DNA of 64,000 bases from JACPUW01 sp049115495 (GCA_049115495.1 JAGDZV010000011.1:248001-312000), one strand, 5' to 3'. Positions 8,846 to 18,380 are shown, counted from the first letter of the stretch. Numbers and translations are program-made. Notes: generated from the letters alone by a model not told the origin.

Positions 8846-10100
8846 ATAAGAACGGATCACTAAATTTCTCATCTCTTGAAAGTTTGTCGTCAGTAAAAGT
8901 TTTCATAAAGGCTAGGAGTGCATCTTTTTGTTTTTGAGATAATTCAAGCACAAGCGGTGTACCGCCTAAAACGCCATCTCGGTCTTCTTCAGTTAGTCTA
9001 AAGTTTAAGTTAGGATGTGATTTTACACCAGAGTCGTAGTGTTCAATTACTTCTTCTAAAGTTTGAAACCTACCATCGTGCATATACGGTGCCGACAATT
9101 CAATATTTGCCAGTGAAGGCGCTTTAAAAAAGCCGAATTCTCTTTTATTACCTGACCAGTCGCCACGGCCTTTGTCTTTATAATTAAGGTCTAAGCCATT
9201 GTTTTTCATGGCATCGGCTACAAGGGCAGGGCCCATGTGGCAATAGCCGCAAGTACCTAGATTATAAAAGATATCGAGGCCTTCGTTCTCTAGATCAGTA
9301 AGCATAGGCAGGGGTCTCATTTGATCAGGTAAAACTTCTTCAAGATCAGCATCAACTACTGCCTTAAGAAACCTTGAGTCTAGTGAAACAATAGACCTTG
9401 TAAACTGTGCTAATGCTCTTGAGATTCGATCAGGATTTACTTCGTTAGACCCAAATGCTTTTGTAAACAGTACATCGTAATAAGGAATGGTATCGAGCCT
9501 TTGCACCAGCTCGGTGAGCGAAAGTCCCATTTCAATGTGGTCTTCAATGGGCATTAGTACCTGTTCTTCAAGCGAATTCGCCCTTTCGTCCCAAAAGAAG
9601 GTGCCATTTTCAAACCATCTGCTGTTGATCAAGGTCATGGAATGGCGCCTAGTGGTTTTACCGTCAAAACCAACACTAAATTGGTCAGGATCAGAGAAAC
9701 CTTTGTCTTGTTGATGGCAACTCGCACATGAGATGGTAAGGTTTTTAGAAAGCTTTTTATCATAAAATAGAACCCTTCCTAAAGTGGCGCCGGCATCGGT
9801 TACCGGATTGTTCTCAGGTGTATTGTCCTGCACTTCAAGTGTTCCATCACTTCTACCAAATACCCCGGGTATTACAGGATTAGCATAATTGAAAAGCCTT
9901 TTTTTCAAACTCAACACACCACTAAAGCTGCTAAGCTCAGCATCAGTAAAGTCGCTATTGCCAAACTTGTTCACGTTTTCCATGGCATCTTCATCATCAG
10001 TTCCGCCATCGTCAACCGTACAAGCAACAAAGCTCATTGATACAATGATGATGAATAAAAGGAAGCGTAGGTTTTTAGGTTTAAGGTAAGTCGATCTCAT
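8844..10100 (-). CDS. Di-heme cytochrome-c peroxidase (CcpA/MauG family) lipoprotein
   Basis: 418 residues. N-terminal membrane anchor with lipobox-like SFVAC (Cys27). Two c-type heme sites are present: CASCH (125-129) and CGYCH (284-288). Other family blocks are LGRVLFYDKKLSKN, KTTRRHSMTLINSRW, FFWDERANSLEEQ, and FKAPSLANIELSAPYMHDGR with the distal methionine/histidine. These enzymes reduce hydrogen peroxide using periplasmic electron donors, or carry out MauG-like oxidations. No donor cytochrome or maturation gene is adjacent. Monocistronic, 114 bp from the next gene. Confidence 0.9.
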   Translation of the reverse strand: MRSTYLKPKNLRFLLFIIIVSMSFVACTVDDGGTDDEDAMENVNKFGNSDFTDAELSSFSGVLSLKKRLFNYANPVIPGVFGRSDGTLEVQDNTPENNPVTDAGATLGRVLFYDKKLSKNLTISCASCHQQDKGFSDPDQFSVGFDGKTTRRHSMTLINSRWFENGTFFWDERANSLEEQVLMPIEDHIEMGLSLTELVQRLDTIPYYDVLFTKAFGSNEVNPDRISRALAQFTRSIVSLDSRFLKAVVDADLEEVLPDQMRPLPMLTDLENEGLDIFYNLGTCGYCHMGPALVADAMKNNGLDLNYKDKGRGDWSGNKREFGFFKAPSLANIELSAPYMHDGRFQTLEEVIEHYDSGVKSHPNLNFRLTEEDRDGVLGGTPLVLELSQKQKDALLAFMKTFTDDKLSRDEKFSDPFL

Positions 10101-10214
10101 GGCTTTATGATTTGTTTAATAGTAAAACCACTAAGCTGAGAATTACCCTACCCCCTTAAACTGAAGAAATCACATATTGAATTGTTTCAGCTGCTATATA
10201 TTATTTGAGATTGC

Positions 10215-11891
10215 TTATTCTTTGATTATTTTCTGGACTGTAATCGACTTGTTGGCTTGATTGGTAAGCTTTAAGAAGTATAAACCTGCGGGTAGTTGTC
10301 CAAGATCAAATTCAACAGAGCTATTGCCATTGCTTTGCATTAGATTTAGAATCTTACCACTTGTAGTTATAATTTCAAGTTGGTGGTTTTCATTCAAATT
10401 AGAAACTGTTAATACACCAAGCGTAGGGTTAGGATAGGCTTGTACATAAGAATCAAATACCTTTTTATTAATGCTAGTTAAAGGATTATTCAATTCAATA
10501 TAACCTTTTGGAGTAAGGTCTTTGTTTTTAAAGCCCGAGTAATCGGTGGCATATCTAAGAATTTTATATACTTCGTTTTCCAAATCTCCCCCTGCATTTG
10601 ATGTTGGAATATCAGAAAGCTTTATGTCATAATTCATGGGACCGGTAGAAATTACAGGACATATATATTCCCATACAATTGTGTTGTTCTTGTCAATTTC
10701 AAAAAACCGACCCTTTACAGCTTCGTTTATAAGCGTATTTCCATTTGGTAGTCTTTGTCCATTGCCCATATTGCCTGTGTGAAAATTGCTTCCATCGCTG
10801 TATTTCCAAGCACTATTTTGGGGCAAAAATGCCTTCCCAGCAACAGGTGTATTATAATTCCCTAAGGTGTCAATATCTGGGTCTACAATTACAATTTCAG
10901 ATGCATTTGAGCTCTTGCCATTGTTTAATACCATAATCTTGCCTGCATCCTTATTTCCATCAGTAATCCAATATGCACCGTGTAAGGCATCAAAGTGCTT
11001 TGTGGTACCTACGCTGTAAGCATTATCATTTCCCCAACGGTATAAAATATCTCCACCTTTGCCTCTAGCCCCGCCTGAATGGCCCGCGGCTTCTGCGGTT
11101 GTAGTACCGTGGTCAATAATAAAAAACTCATCAGAACCCGGATTAGAGATTATTATTTGGTCAAGTTCAGGATTATAATCCAAGCCATTTACGTGCATCC
11201 AATCAGGGTTTCTACCCACTTTGTAGTGATTGAAATTCATTAGCTGAGGATTGCTTGAAACACCATTTGCTATATAGTTGTCTTTTGTTGGATAGTCTTC
11301 TTGCACCAAATGGTCCATCATGTTCCATTGCCATACTATTTCATAATCAGCAGTATCTATGGGTTTAATTTCTAGTAGTCTCTCAAGTAAAAGGTATTGG
11401 CTATTGCCACCAACGGCATTTGGGTTTCGGCCATTTTCAACAGCGTCAGTAGATGAGACCTTATCCCAAGAAGAGCATAGAAAATGATAGCTACCATCAT
11501 CTTGTTTTATGGGAATGATTTCGTGGTGAAGAATGTAAGATTGGTCACCATAAACCATTGACCAGCTTACCGTTCCATCCCAATTTACCAATTCTAATTT
11601 GCCATGGGCTCCTGGGTGTCTCGCAAAAGAGGCAAGCCTTAGGTTTACGGCCCTAATTAGTTGACCATTGTCTAACAATCTACAGTTTTCTACTCTAAGC
11701 CCGTCTTGTTGTTCCCATTCGTTCACCATTTTTCCTTCATTATTTATAAGGTAGCTGGTATGGTAGTGCCTTGGGGTAAATAAAGTATAACCTTCATAAG
11801 CTCCGGTTTCATTTTTAAGCAAGCCCACTGTTTGCTGAGCCGAAAGTTGTAGAAAAGAGAGAAGGAGAATAACAAAGGAAGATAAACGCAT
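10215..11891 (-). CDS. Arylsulfotransferase-like T9SS-exported protein
   Basis: 558 residues with a signal peptide ending at LSAQQ. The body matches arylsulfate sulfotransferase-like propellers: NEGKMVNEWEQ, LELVNWDGTVSWSM, LHHEIIPI, DWMHVNGLDYNPELDQIIIS, GDILYRWGN, RLPNGNTLINEA and KNNTIVWEY. The last 80 residues (QAYPNPTLGVLTVSNLN to the C-terminal QKIIKE) are a T9SS type A sorting domain, so it is displayed on the surface or released. Catalysis is uncertain: the His in LHHEI fits, but the substrate is unknown and many relatives are unstudied. Confidence 0.82.
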   Translation of the reverse strand: MRLSSFVILLLSFLQLSAQQTVGLLKNETGAYEGYTLFTPRHYHTSYLINNEGKMVNEWEQQDGLRVENCRLLDNGQLIRAVNLRLASFARHPGAHGKLELVNWDGTVSWSMVYGDQSYILHHEIIPIKQDDGSYHFLCSSWDKVSSTDAVENGRNPNAVGGNSQYLLLERLLEIKPIDTADYEIVWQWNMMDHLVQEDYPTKDNYIANGVSSNPQLMNFNHYKVGRNPDWMHVNGLDYNPELDQIIISNPGSDEFFIIDHGTTTAEAAGHSGGARGKGGDILYRWGNDNAYSVGTTKHFDALHGAYWITDGNKDAGKIMVLNNGKSSNASEIVIVDPDIDTLGNYNTPVAGKAFLPQNSAWKYSDGSNFHTGNMGNGQRLPNGNTLINEAVKGRFFEIDKNNTIVWEYICPVISTGPMNYDIKLSDIPTSNAGGDLENEVYKILRYATDYSGFKNKDLTPKGYIELNNPLTSINKKVFDSYVQAYPNPTLGVLTVSNLNENHQLEIITTSGKILNLMQSNGNSSVEFDLGQLPAGLYFLKLTNQANKSITVQKIIKE

Positions 11892-11972
11892 GTTGTAGTT
11901 TTTAGTCAGTTCAAATATGTGTGGAATTTGGTAGGCTAAAAAGGTGAATCTGTGTCTTATTTGGGTAAATAT

Positions 11973-12836
11973 TTAACCGAACATACTTTTTCTGAATTCC
12001 ATAATAGATTGACCCGTTTGTTTTTTAAAGTACTTGTGAAAGTTACTAGGTTCACTAAAACCACATTCATAGCAAATGCCATTCACATTTGATGTAGCAC
12101 TTAGCTTTCTTTTGATTTCAAGAACTACGTAATGGTCAAGGAATTCTTTTGCTGTTTTGCCTGTAAAGCGTTTGCAAATTTCGTTCAGGTACTTGTGAGA
12201 GATTCCTAGTTTTTCAACGTGATAATTTACGTTTCGGCTTTTATTGTATCCATTTTCTACTAGCATTTTAAATGCTTGGAATAGATCAAAACCACTCTTG
12301 GTTTCAAAACGATTTTGATTTGAGCTTTGACTACAAAGCTTCAGCAATACCACCGTAAACAAAGAAGCAATAATGCTCGATTTATATTCATAATCGCTTT
12401 TTTCGCATTCAACAATCAAATGATGCAGACTGTCTAATGTAGTGCTGTTTGCTCGGTGCTTAGACTGTGACAAATGATAATTAAAAAGGCCTAATACTTT
12501 AAAATAGGCGGGCCTAGACAAGTTGTTTTCTAGATAGTGGTCGGTAAACAAAAAGGCATATCCAACATAGTTGGCGTTTGGATCAAAAGCATGCACTTGA
12601 TTTTTTGAAATAATCAGACAATCATTCTTTTCAAGGGGGTAGTGTTCGTAATCGAGCATATGATCAACCCTACCTTCAGTAATTAGAATTAGTGTATAAA
12701 AGCTTATGCGATGCGGTTGATAAGGATCGTGGTCTTTTGGTATGGCAATAAGGTCTGAGAGGCTTAAGCTTTCAAATCCATCATATTTAACTTCTTCTTT
12801 GAATGAGATCTCTAACAAAGTATCCTTATTGCGCAT
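11973..12836 (-). CDS. AraC-family transcriptional regulator
   Basis: 287 residues. N-terminal cupin-like sensing region (about 20-110, RISFYTLILITEGRVDHML and KNDCLIISKNQVHAF). C-terminal AraC double helix-turn-helix (about 185-285): VEKLGISHKYLNEICKRFTG, then GFSEPSNFHKYFKKQTGQS. It probably senses a small molecule and controls neighbouring genes, either the sulfotransferase-like gene downstream (81 bp gap) or others. The region just upstream of its start carries a 9-bp inverted repeat that may be its site. Confidence 0.9.
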   Translation of the reverse strand: MRNKDTLLEISFKEEVKYDGFESLSLSDLIAIPKDHDPYQPHRISFYTLILITEGRVDHMLDYEHYPLEKNDCLIISKNQVHAFDPNANYVGYAFLFTDHYLENNLSRPAYFKVLGLFNYHLSQSKHRANSTTLDSLHHLIVECEKSDYEYKSSIIASLFTVVLLKLCSQSSNQNRFETKSGFDLFQAFKMLVENGYNKSRNVNYHVEKLGISHKYLNEICKRFTGKTAKEFLDHYVVLEIKRKLSATSNVNGICYECGFSEPSNFHKYFKKQTGQSIMEFRKSMFG

Positions 12837-12857
12837 TTCTGTTAAAACTAAAACAAC

Positions 12858-12898
12858 TTGGTTTAATGACTAAGCAAAGCACCAAAGGTTTAAACCAA
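12858..12898. promoter_or_regulatory. Inverted repeat upstream of the AraC gene
   Basis: TTGGTTTAA (12858-12866) and its exact complement TTAAACCAA (12890-12898) are separated by 23 bases, 22 bp upstream of the AraC start. Two roughly helically phased half-sites could bind a dimeric regulator, but AraC proteins usually prefer direct repeats. Function is inferred only. Confidence 0.3.
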
Positions 12899-12977
12899 TT
12901 GGGAAATTTCATGAGATAAAAACAACCACTTTAATCAAAAATGAAAATGGTTTAAGGATTAAAGTAAATGCCTAGTT

Positions 12978-13721
12978 CTAAAAACTATACCCAACAGAAA
13001 TAGCATATCTAAATCCGCCAAAAATGAAAGTTTGCGCCACAGTTTGGCTCATGCTAAGTCCCGGATCAAAAATTCCGAGGCCAATTACTTCATTTACATT
13101 ATTTGAAAGTTCATCTAAGAATTCATTATTTACTTCTGCATTAAGCTTTGCAATAAATATGTTTTGGCTAATTCTTGGACCAAAGAATGAAAAATCAAGG
13201 AGTAGATTGTTTTCAAATCTTACTTGATACCCTAGTTCTATTCCAAATCCAAAACTGTACAGATTGGCTTCAAGGTCAACATCTATATTGGTGGTAGCAA
13301 TGTCTTCATAACTTAAAGTAGATCTATAGCTTAGGTTTTGGTATCTCAATTGAGCACCAAGGTAAAGGCCATGCGGAGCCAACTGCTCACTTAGTTTTGG
13401 GTACCATTTAAGCTGTTGGGTAAGCGCAAAGTTGCCAAATCGACTACCTGAATATGTAATCTCGCTAAACTTGCCAATATTGAATAATGAGGGTTCGGTT
13501 CTAGTTATGTTTCGCTTTATGCTGGCGCCAAAGGTCAACCTTGGTTTTAATAGTCTTTCATAGCTAAGCTCTACTGTATTAAATACTACCAAAGGCAATA
13601 GATTGATTTTGATCTGGTTTTTAACCACCGTGCTATCAACTTTGGTTGTATCCTTAGCGTTGGCATTTGATGCATTTGCGAATGCTAAGACAAGGGCTAG
13701 GAAAAGGACTCTTTTAAACAT
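12978..13721 (-). CDS. Outer-membrane beta-barrel protein, DUF3575-like
   Basis: 247 residues with a signal peptide (ends near ANA). The alternating hydrophobic pattern includes IKINLLPLVVFNTVELSYER, LTFGASIKRN, GLYLGAQLRYQN, FGFGIELGYQVRF and a terminal aromatic FRYAISVGYSF, as in small outer-membrane barrels. The opening resembles DUF3575. No function can be assigned. Single gene with 77 bp to the esterase gene downstream-left of the next unit. Confidence 0.6.
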   Translation of the reverse strand: MFKRVLFLALVLAFANASNANAKDTTKVDSTVVKNQIKINLLPLVVFNTVELSYERLLKPRLTFGASIKRNITRTEPSLFNIGKFSEITYSGSRFGNFALTQQLKWYPKLSEQLAPHGLYLGAQLRYQNLSYRSTLSYEDIATTNIDVDLEANLYSFGFGIELGYQVRFENNLLLDFSFFGPRISQNIFIAKLNAEVNNEFLDELSNNVNEVIGLGIFDPGLSMSQTVAQTFIFGGFRYAISVGYSF

Positions 13722-13798
13722 ATTGGAACATTACAATGTAAAATTAGAGTGTGTACTCCTACACGTACTGTTAATGAAGCTGCAATTGAATTAAGAAA

Positions 13799-15346
13799 CT
13801 ACCACTTACTCATTGTTTCTAACCTACTGTCGTTTTGGGCTTTCTTAACTTCTGTATTCGTGTCAAAATGCAATACAGGTGGCTCGTTATCTGCTTTTTG
13901 AGCAAATGGCCAATTGGGTAAATCATCTTCATTAGGGTTGCCAGTTTTAATGAAATTGAGATAGTATTTCATCATAAGGTCAGCTACCTTATAGTCATGT
14001 TCAGTATATTCAAAATCGGTCATCATGGGTAAGTTGCCCCAAGAGTAAGGGATGTCTTCGGCATGACGTGCACCTGGCGCTGGCGTGTAATTCGCAGGGT
14101 CAGTTCCTTTTTTTGGCGGATGCACTTTATTGAATTGGTATCTGTAAACTGGTTGGCTGCTATAATTTCTATGCGCATTAAACCATTTGTAGGTGCCCAT
14201 TACCACGAAGTTGATTCCCGCAATGTCAGCTGATGATTGTCTTATTTCTTCGTAATTGCTATGCGGAAACATTTCCAATACTTCTTTTCTCTTGCCTTTA
14301 TAAACTCTTGTTACCGCTTTTTTGAAGGTTTTCTCAGTGTATTGGTCTGTCCATAAAAATGCTTCAGGAGGAAGCTCCCAAGAGTTCCATCCTAGTATTA
14401 AGGGTATATCAGCAAACTGTCCGTCTTTATAATTTTCGTGTGCATGTGCGGTAAGTACATGGTTGTCAATAATTGGTTGAAAGGGCGGAGAAAACGGCTT
14501 TTGACAAATAGAAATTAGTTGATCAACGCTTGCACTTCTTAGCGCATCAATTGATTTTAACCCGCTCATGTTGCATACTATTTTATGCCCTTTTTCTGTT
14601 GGTTCTTGAGCCATAAGTTTTTCATCTCCGCCGCTTGAACCAATAGCACCTGCAACTAAATGCTTAGACAGGGGAGAAGTCATTAGTGCCAATACAGACA
14701 TAGAGCCCGCCGACTCACCAGCTATGGTTATTCTATTTGGATCGCCGCCAAATGCTTCAATGTTTTCATATACCCATTTTAAGGCCATTTGCTGGTCCAT
14801 AAGTCCGTAGTTGCCCGATGTGCCACTTTCGCTTTCAGCGCTTAATTCTGGATGAGCCAAAAAGCCGAAAATGTGTAAACGGTAATTCATAGTAACTACA
14901 ATTACACCTTCTTTGGCCATGGCTTCACCGTTAAGCCTGGGTTCTGATCCTTGTCCGGCCCAAAAACCACCACCATGAATATTAAATAGAACAGGAAGCT
15001 TTTCGCCATTATAGTTTGCGGGTTTCCAAACATTAAGATAGAGACAATCCTCACTCATTTTGCTCTCGTCAAATTCAACCCAATCGGCAAATTTGAAGTG
15101 TATGGCTATGTTGCCGAATTCCTTACACTCTCTAACACCTTTCCACGGTTCTAAGGGCTGAGGTGCTTTCCAACGTAATTCACCAACTGGTGGTTTGGCG
15201 TAGGGTATGCCAAGGTATTTTTCTACTTGGCCATCAGCAGTTACAAGGCCTTCTATTTTGCCTTGCTTGGTTGATATAATTACAGGGTCGTTTTTATAAA
15301 TAAAGCTGATTATAAAAATTGGCAAGACTAAAATTAGATATTTCAT
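13799..15346 (-). CDS. Type-B carboxylesterase
   Basis: 515 residues with an N-terminal hydrophobic segment (1-16), probably a signal. Oxyanion motif HGGGF (124-128), EDCLYLNVW (99-107) and nucleophile elbow GESAGS with Ser212 are all present. A His follows in the ARHAEDIPYSWGN block near residue 430. This is the complete alpha/beta-hydrolase signature of the carboxylesterase/cholinesterase family. It hydrolyses esters of unknown nature, probably in the periplasm. Length is typical, with no damage. A 114-bp AT-rich gap separates it from the upstream barrel gene. Confidence 0.92.
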   Translation of the reverse strand: MKYLILVLPIFIISFIYKNDPVIISTKQGKIEGLVTADGQVEKYLGIPYAKPPVGELRWKAPQPLEPWKGVRECKEFGNIAIHFKFADWVEFDESKMSEDCLYLNVWKPANYNGEKLPVLFNIHGGGFWAGQGSEPRLNGEAMAKEGVIVVTMNYRLHIFGFLAHPELSAESESGTSGNYGLMDQQMALKWVYENIEAFGGDPNRITIAGESAGSMSVLALMTSPLSKHLVAGAIGSSGGDEKLMAQEPTEKGHKIVCNMSGLKSIDALRSASVDQLISICQKPFSPPFQPIIDNHVLTAHAHENYKDGQFADIPLILGWNSWELPPEAFLWTDQYTEKTFKKAVTRVYKGKRKEVLEMFPHSNYEEIRQSSADIAGINFVVMGTYKWFNAHRNYSSQPVYRYQFNKVHPPKKGTDPANYTPAPGARHAEDIPYSWGNLPMMTDFEYTEHDYKVADLMMKYYLNFIKTGNPNEDDLPNWPFAQKADNEPPVLHFDTNTEVKKAQNDSRLETMSKW

Positions 15347-15460
15347 TTAGTGATAAATCGTTTATATAATTCGGTGTAAGTATTATAATCTATTTTGAAA
15401 TATAAAGTTATAAATATAACACTTGGCCACACAGTGTAATTTAAACTTTGAATTCTTTGC

Positions 15461-16093
15461 TTAAACTCTCCAACCAATACTTAAACCAAGCCAAGGCAGG
15501 CTGCTAACAAAATAGCGCGATATATTGGGTAGCTCTAAGTAATATACTGTGGCTCGGCCATAAAGTCTTTTCCTAGAGAACTGGTATCCTAATCCTAAAT
15601 TGCGTTTTAGTACCTGTGCGCGGTCCTTAATTTTTTCTGAAGGATATACCATGCGCTGATACCTTCTAAAATAGGTGAAACCTGCCGTAACAAATACCTT
15701 GTGTTTGTCTTTGCCAAAAAAATAGGTTCCAAAAGTCTTATGTGTTGAGTAAATATCTAAATACCTACCCGTTTCTCTAGTACCATTGTTGTTTCTGATA
15801 ATATCACCGTTGCTTACTGAGTTTAGTCCTAGACCCGCACCAATTGAAAAACGGGGAAACAGGGAATATTCATATGCAAAAGTGCCTACTATTAAGCTGC
15901 GTCCGCCTAGCTCAAAATTTATTGAGTGCTTTGAATCTGCTTTTAATTCAATAAGCTTCAGGTCTTTTTTTGGAGTTTGTATGGTTTGGCTGTATAGCTG
16001 AGATGAAATTAGCGTTGCGAGAATGATGAAGCCGTTAAGCTTTAAATGATTTTTCAAGGATGATTTTCGGCTAGGCTTTAATTTCTTCTTCAA
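15461..16093 (-). CDS. Small outer-membrane beta-barrel-like protein
   Basis: 210 residues. A basic N-terminus and signal sequence end near LYSQ. Body with alternating strands: INFELGGRSLIVGTFAYEYS, SIGAGLGLNS, VFVTAGFTYFRR, NLGLGYQFS and terminal LGLSIGWRV. No family recognised. Its start region overlaps the 3' end of the DUF6090 gene by 23 bp, so the two are probably expressed together. A shorter start inside the signal region is unlikely, because the signal would be lost. Confidence 0.6.
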   Translation of the reverse strand: MKKKLKPSRKSSLKNHLKLNGFIILATLISSQLYSQTIQTPKKDLKLIELKADSKHSINFELGGRSLIVGTFAYEYSLFPRFSIGAGLGLNSVSNGDIIRNNNGTRETGRYLDIYSTHKTFGTYFFGKDKHKVFVTAGFTYFRRYQRMVYPSEKIKDRAQVLKRNLGLGYQFSRKRLYGRATVYYLELPNISRYFVSSLPWLGLSIGWRV

Positions 16094-16808
16094 TTTTTTC
16101 TATGGTTAGTTTAACTTTATTTTTGGTAGCATTGAGAATGTTAAGAAAGACACCATTTTGTTGCTTAACTGTTCTTAGAATAGTTAAAAACTCGGGGTCA
16201 GCCTTTAGTTCTTCATAATTATTGGGTTTCATTTTTGCAGCACTATATTTTCCGTTTTCATCAACCCCTTCGCTGCCCACAACATCAAAGTGTTTTAGAC
16301 AGTACTCGTGAATGTAGGGGTATTTTATGTAAACACCACCATCAAGGTATTTTATGGTTTCGTAAAGCGAAGTGTTAATTACAATGATGTCATTTCTAAT
16401 CTCATCGTTCGAAACCAGGTCGAGGCCTTTTGATAAAAGTGTTTTGTATGCACTATTGCTTTCTGACCACATAAAAGGTGTTACCACCATTGGGAAATAG
16501 TAATCAAGCGAGTCTTTATACGGTTTGTCAGAGCTCAGGTAGTCTATTAATGAGCTTATAACTTTTGTATTAAAGTCTACGCGTTGATTAAAACCTGCAA
16601 GGTTTACCGTATCAGCTATTAAGGCGATGTTTATTTCAGATAATATTTTTATTTCTTGCTCCTTTTTTAGGGCATTTTGGTTGCTATTGTTCACTTGCAG
16701 GGCAATTAGAATTCCCGCAACTACAAGAATTATTTCGCCAAGTGCATATAATAGATAGTTCTTAAATTTTGATTTCTGAATTGAACCTGATTTAAATCTA
16801 CTGAACAT
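16071..16808 (-). CDS. DUF6090 family membrane-anchored protein
   Basis: 245 residues. A short N-terminal stretch and one membrane helix carry the characteristic YALGEIILVVAGILIALQVN block of DUF6090, a Bacteroidota-specific family of unknown function. A helical soluble domain follows (EIKILSEINIALIADT and beyond). The single anchor predicts that most of the protein faces the periplasm. It overlaps the downstream barrel gene by 23 bp. No functional prediction is possible. Confidence 0.8.
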   Translation of the reverse strand: MFSRFKSGSIQKSKFKNYLLYALGEIILVVAGILIALQVNNSNQNALKKEQEIKILSEINIALIADTVNLAGFNQRVDFNTKVISSLIDYLSSDKPYKDSLDYYFPMVVTPFMWSESNSAYKTLLSKGLDLVSNDEIRNDIIVINTSLYETIKYLDGGVYIKYPYIHEYCLKHFDVVGSEGVDENGKYSAAKMKPNNYEELKADPEFLTILRTVKQQNGVFLNILNATKNKVKLTIEKIEEEIKA

Positions 16809-16889
16809 AAATATGGATTGTGATTCTGCTTAGGAAAGGTGTAGGATAGGTGTAATAAATTGCCAAATTGATTATTACTGTAAAAGCGA

Positions 16890-17327
16890 TTAAGCCAATT
16901 TTATTTTCTTGAGCTTTTCTTTATAGTTTGAAACCAAAAAGTTTGAAAATGCTTTTGGATCATTTCTAATAAAGGCCATTGCTTCGCCATTTTGCATAAT
17001 GGGATTGGCTTCTCTTAAATAACCATCGCTCCACCGCGCCAGCTCTGCAATTACGGGTGCTAAAGCCAAACCTTTTTCGGTTAGAAGGTAAATGTTGGCT
17101 TTCTTATTGTCAGGGAGTTTGTTTTTGCTAATGATTTCTGCTTTTTCAAGCATTTTTAGTTTGGCAGCCAAAATTCCTGAAGCTACCGCTTCATCACTTT
17201 CAGAAAATGCTTTGAAAGTGTCTTTGCCATCAAGCAACATAAGCTTTACAATTACCAACATCCACTTATCACCGAGTACATCTAAGGCAGAAGTAATTGG
17301 GCAGTCACATCTAAAATCGTTGTTCAT
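16890..17327 (-). CDS. HxlR-family transcriptional regulator
   Basis: 145 residues. N-terminal CDCPITSALDVLGDKWMLVI is diagnostic of the HxlR winged-helix family, with the conserved cysteine near the N-terminus (Cys7/Cys9) that senses quinones, aldehydes or oxidants in studied members. The wing region LLTEKGLALAPVIAELARW follows. It is divergent from a SnoaL-like lipoprotein gene across a 113-bp gap holding two TACTT/AAGTA inverted repeats, so it most likely controls that gene and itself. Confidence 0.9.
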   Translation of the reverse strand: MNNDFRCDCPITSALDVLGDKWMLVIVKLMLLDGKDTFKAFSESDEAVASGILAAKLKMLEKAEIISKNKLPDNKKANIYLLTEKGLALAPVIAELARWSDGYLREANPIMQNGEAMAFIRNDPKAFSNFLVSNYKEKLKKIKLA

Positions 17328-17345
17328 GTGCTGTATTTAGGTTTT

Positions 17346-17428
17346 ATTACTTTCAATTTAAAATTAATCGTAAAAATACTTTTAAAATAGAAGTAAAAAT
17401 ATATTTTTGCTTTCAAATCAAAAGTAAT
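17346..17428. promoter_or_regulatory. Inverted repeats between hxlR and SnoaL-like gene (candidate operators)
   Basis: Inner site TACTTTTAAAATAGAAGTA (17377-17395) has arms TACTT/AAGTA at 9-base spacing, close to sites described for HxlR regulators such as B. subtilis YodB. An outer pair, ATTACTTT (17346-17353) and AAAGTAAT (17421-17428), flanks it. The inner site covers the -33/spacer region of the rightward promoter, which fits repression. Confidence 0.55.
17402..17409 (+). promoter_or_regulatory. Candidate -7 promoter element of the SnoaL-like gene
   Basis: TATTTTTG, followed by C, fits the Bacteroidota TAnnTTTG(C) -7 consensus. It lies 31 bases before the ATG at 17441, with a weak TTTT near the -33 position inside the TACTT/AAGTA operator. 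Confidence 0.5.
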
Positions 17429-17440
17429 AATTCAAAACGG

Positions 17441-18355
17441 ATGAAAAGTACTCTTTATTTAACTCTTATAGTGGTTTTGTTTTCATCGTGCAATTCCAAT
17501 ACGCCAAAGGCCACAACTGAATTAAACAACAACGATGAGATTATTAAAACTGAAGAACCAAAAAAAGAAGTAATGAACAAGAAACAAACTGTAGGTAGCT
17601 TTTTGGGTGCCGTATTAACTGGCGACGCTGAAAAAATGCGTCAATTCGCAAATAGCGATTACATTCAACACAATCCATTTATTCCTACAGGATTAGAGCC
17701 ATTTATTGGAATGTTGCCCATTCTTGAAGAAAATGGAACTACAGCAGAAAATATTAGAATGTTTGAAGATGGCAACTATGTGTTTATGCATAACATCTGG
17801 AGAAATGCCAAGCCTTTTGGTGCTGATGAGATGGTATCGTTTGACATTATAAGATTAGACGAAAACGGCAAAGTAGCCGAACACTGGGATGCAATGACCG
17901 CCTTAGTTACAGAAACTGCAAGTGGTAGAAGCCAAACCGACGGACCAACAAGTGCCACGGACCTTGACAAGACTGATGCGAATAAGGCTCTTGCTGTATC
18001 GCTAATAGAAGACGTTTTAATGGGTAAGAATCCTGATAAAATCACGGACTATATAAGCGCTCAAGAGTATAGCCAACACAACCCCGGAATTAAGGATGGC
18101 TTAAGCGGAATTGTTGAAGCGGTACAGTATTTGACAGAGCAAAACAACATGTTTAAATACAACAAAATACATAAGGTGCTAGGTGAAGGCAACTTTGTGT
18201 TAACCGTAAGCGAAGGGGAATGGTATGGGGTTGATCAGGTATTCTACGATCTTTTTAGGTTTGAAAACGGAAAAGCAGTAGAGCATTGGGACGTAATTCA
18301 AGAAATACCTTCTGAAGGACTCGCTAATAATAACGGCATGTTTGGATTTGAATAG
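17441..18355 (+). CDS. Lipoprotein with two SnoaL-like (NTF2 fold) domains
   Basis: 304 residues. The signal sequence ends in the lipobox FSSC (Cys17). Two tandem SnoaL-like domains follow, about 45-165 and 180-300, each with a QHNPxxxxG block (YIQHNPFIPTGLEPF; YSQHNPGIKDGLSGI) and an EHWDxxxxxP/T strand. These small cone folds act as isomerases, hydrolases or binders of cyclic compounds. Divergent HxlR control suggests a part in electrophile or quinone handling; that is inference. A strong terminator follows. Confidence 0.83.
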   Translation: MKSTLYLTLIVVLFSSCNSNTPKATTELNNNDEIIKTEEPKKEVMNKKQTVGSFLGAVLTGDAEKMRQFANSDYIQHNPFIPTGLEPFIGMLPILEENGTTAENIRMFEDGNYVFMHNIWRNAKPFGADEMVSFDIIRLDENGKVAEHWDAMTALVTETASGRSQTDGPTSATDLDKTDANKALAVSLIEDVLMGKNPDKITDYISAQEYSQHNPGIKDGLSGIVEAVQYLTEQNNMFKYNKIHKVLGEGNFVLTVSEGEWYGVDQVFYDLFRFENGKAVEHWDVIQEIPSEGLANNNGMFGFE

Positions 18356-18380
18356 ATTGTTAAAAGTTGATTGAACAATC

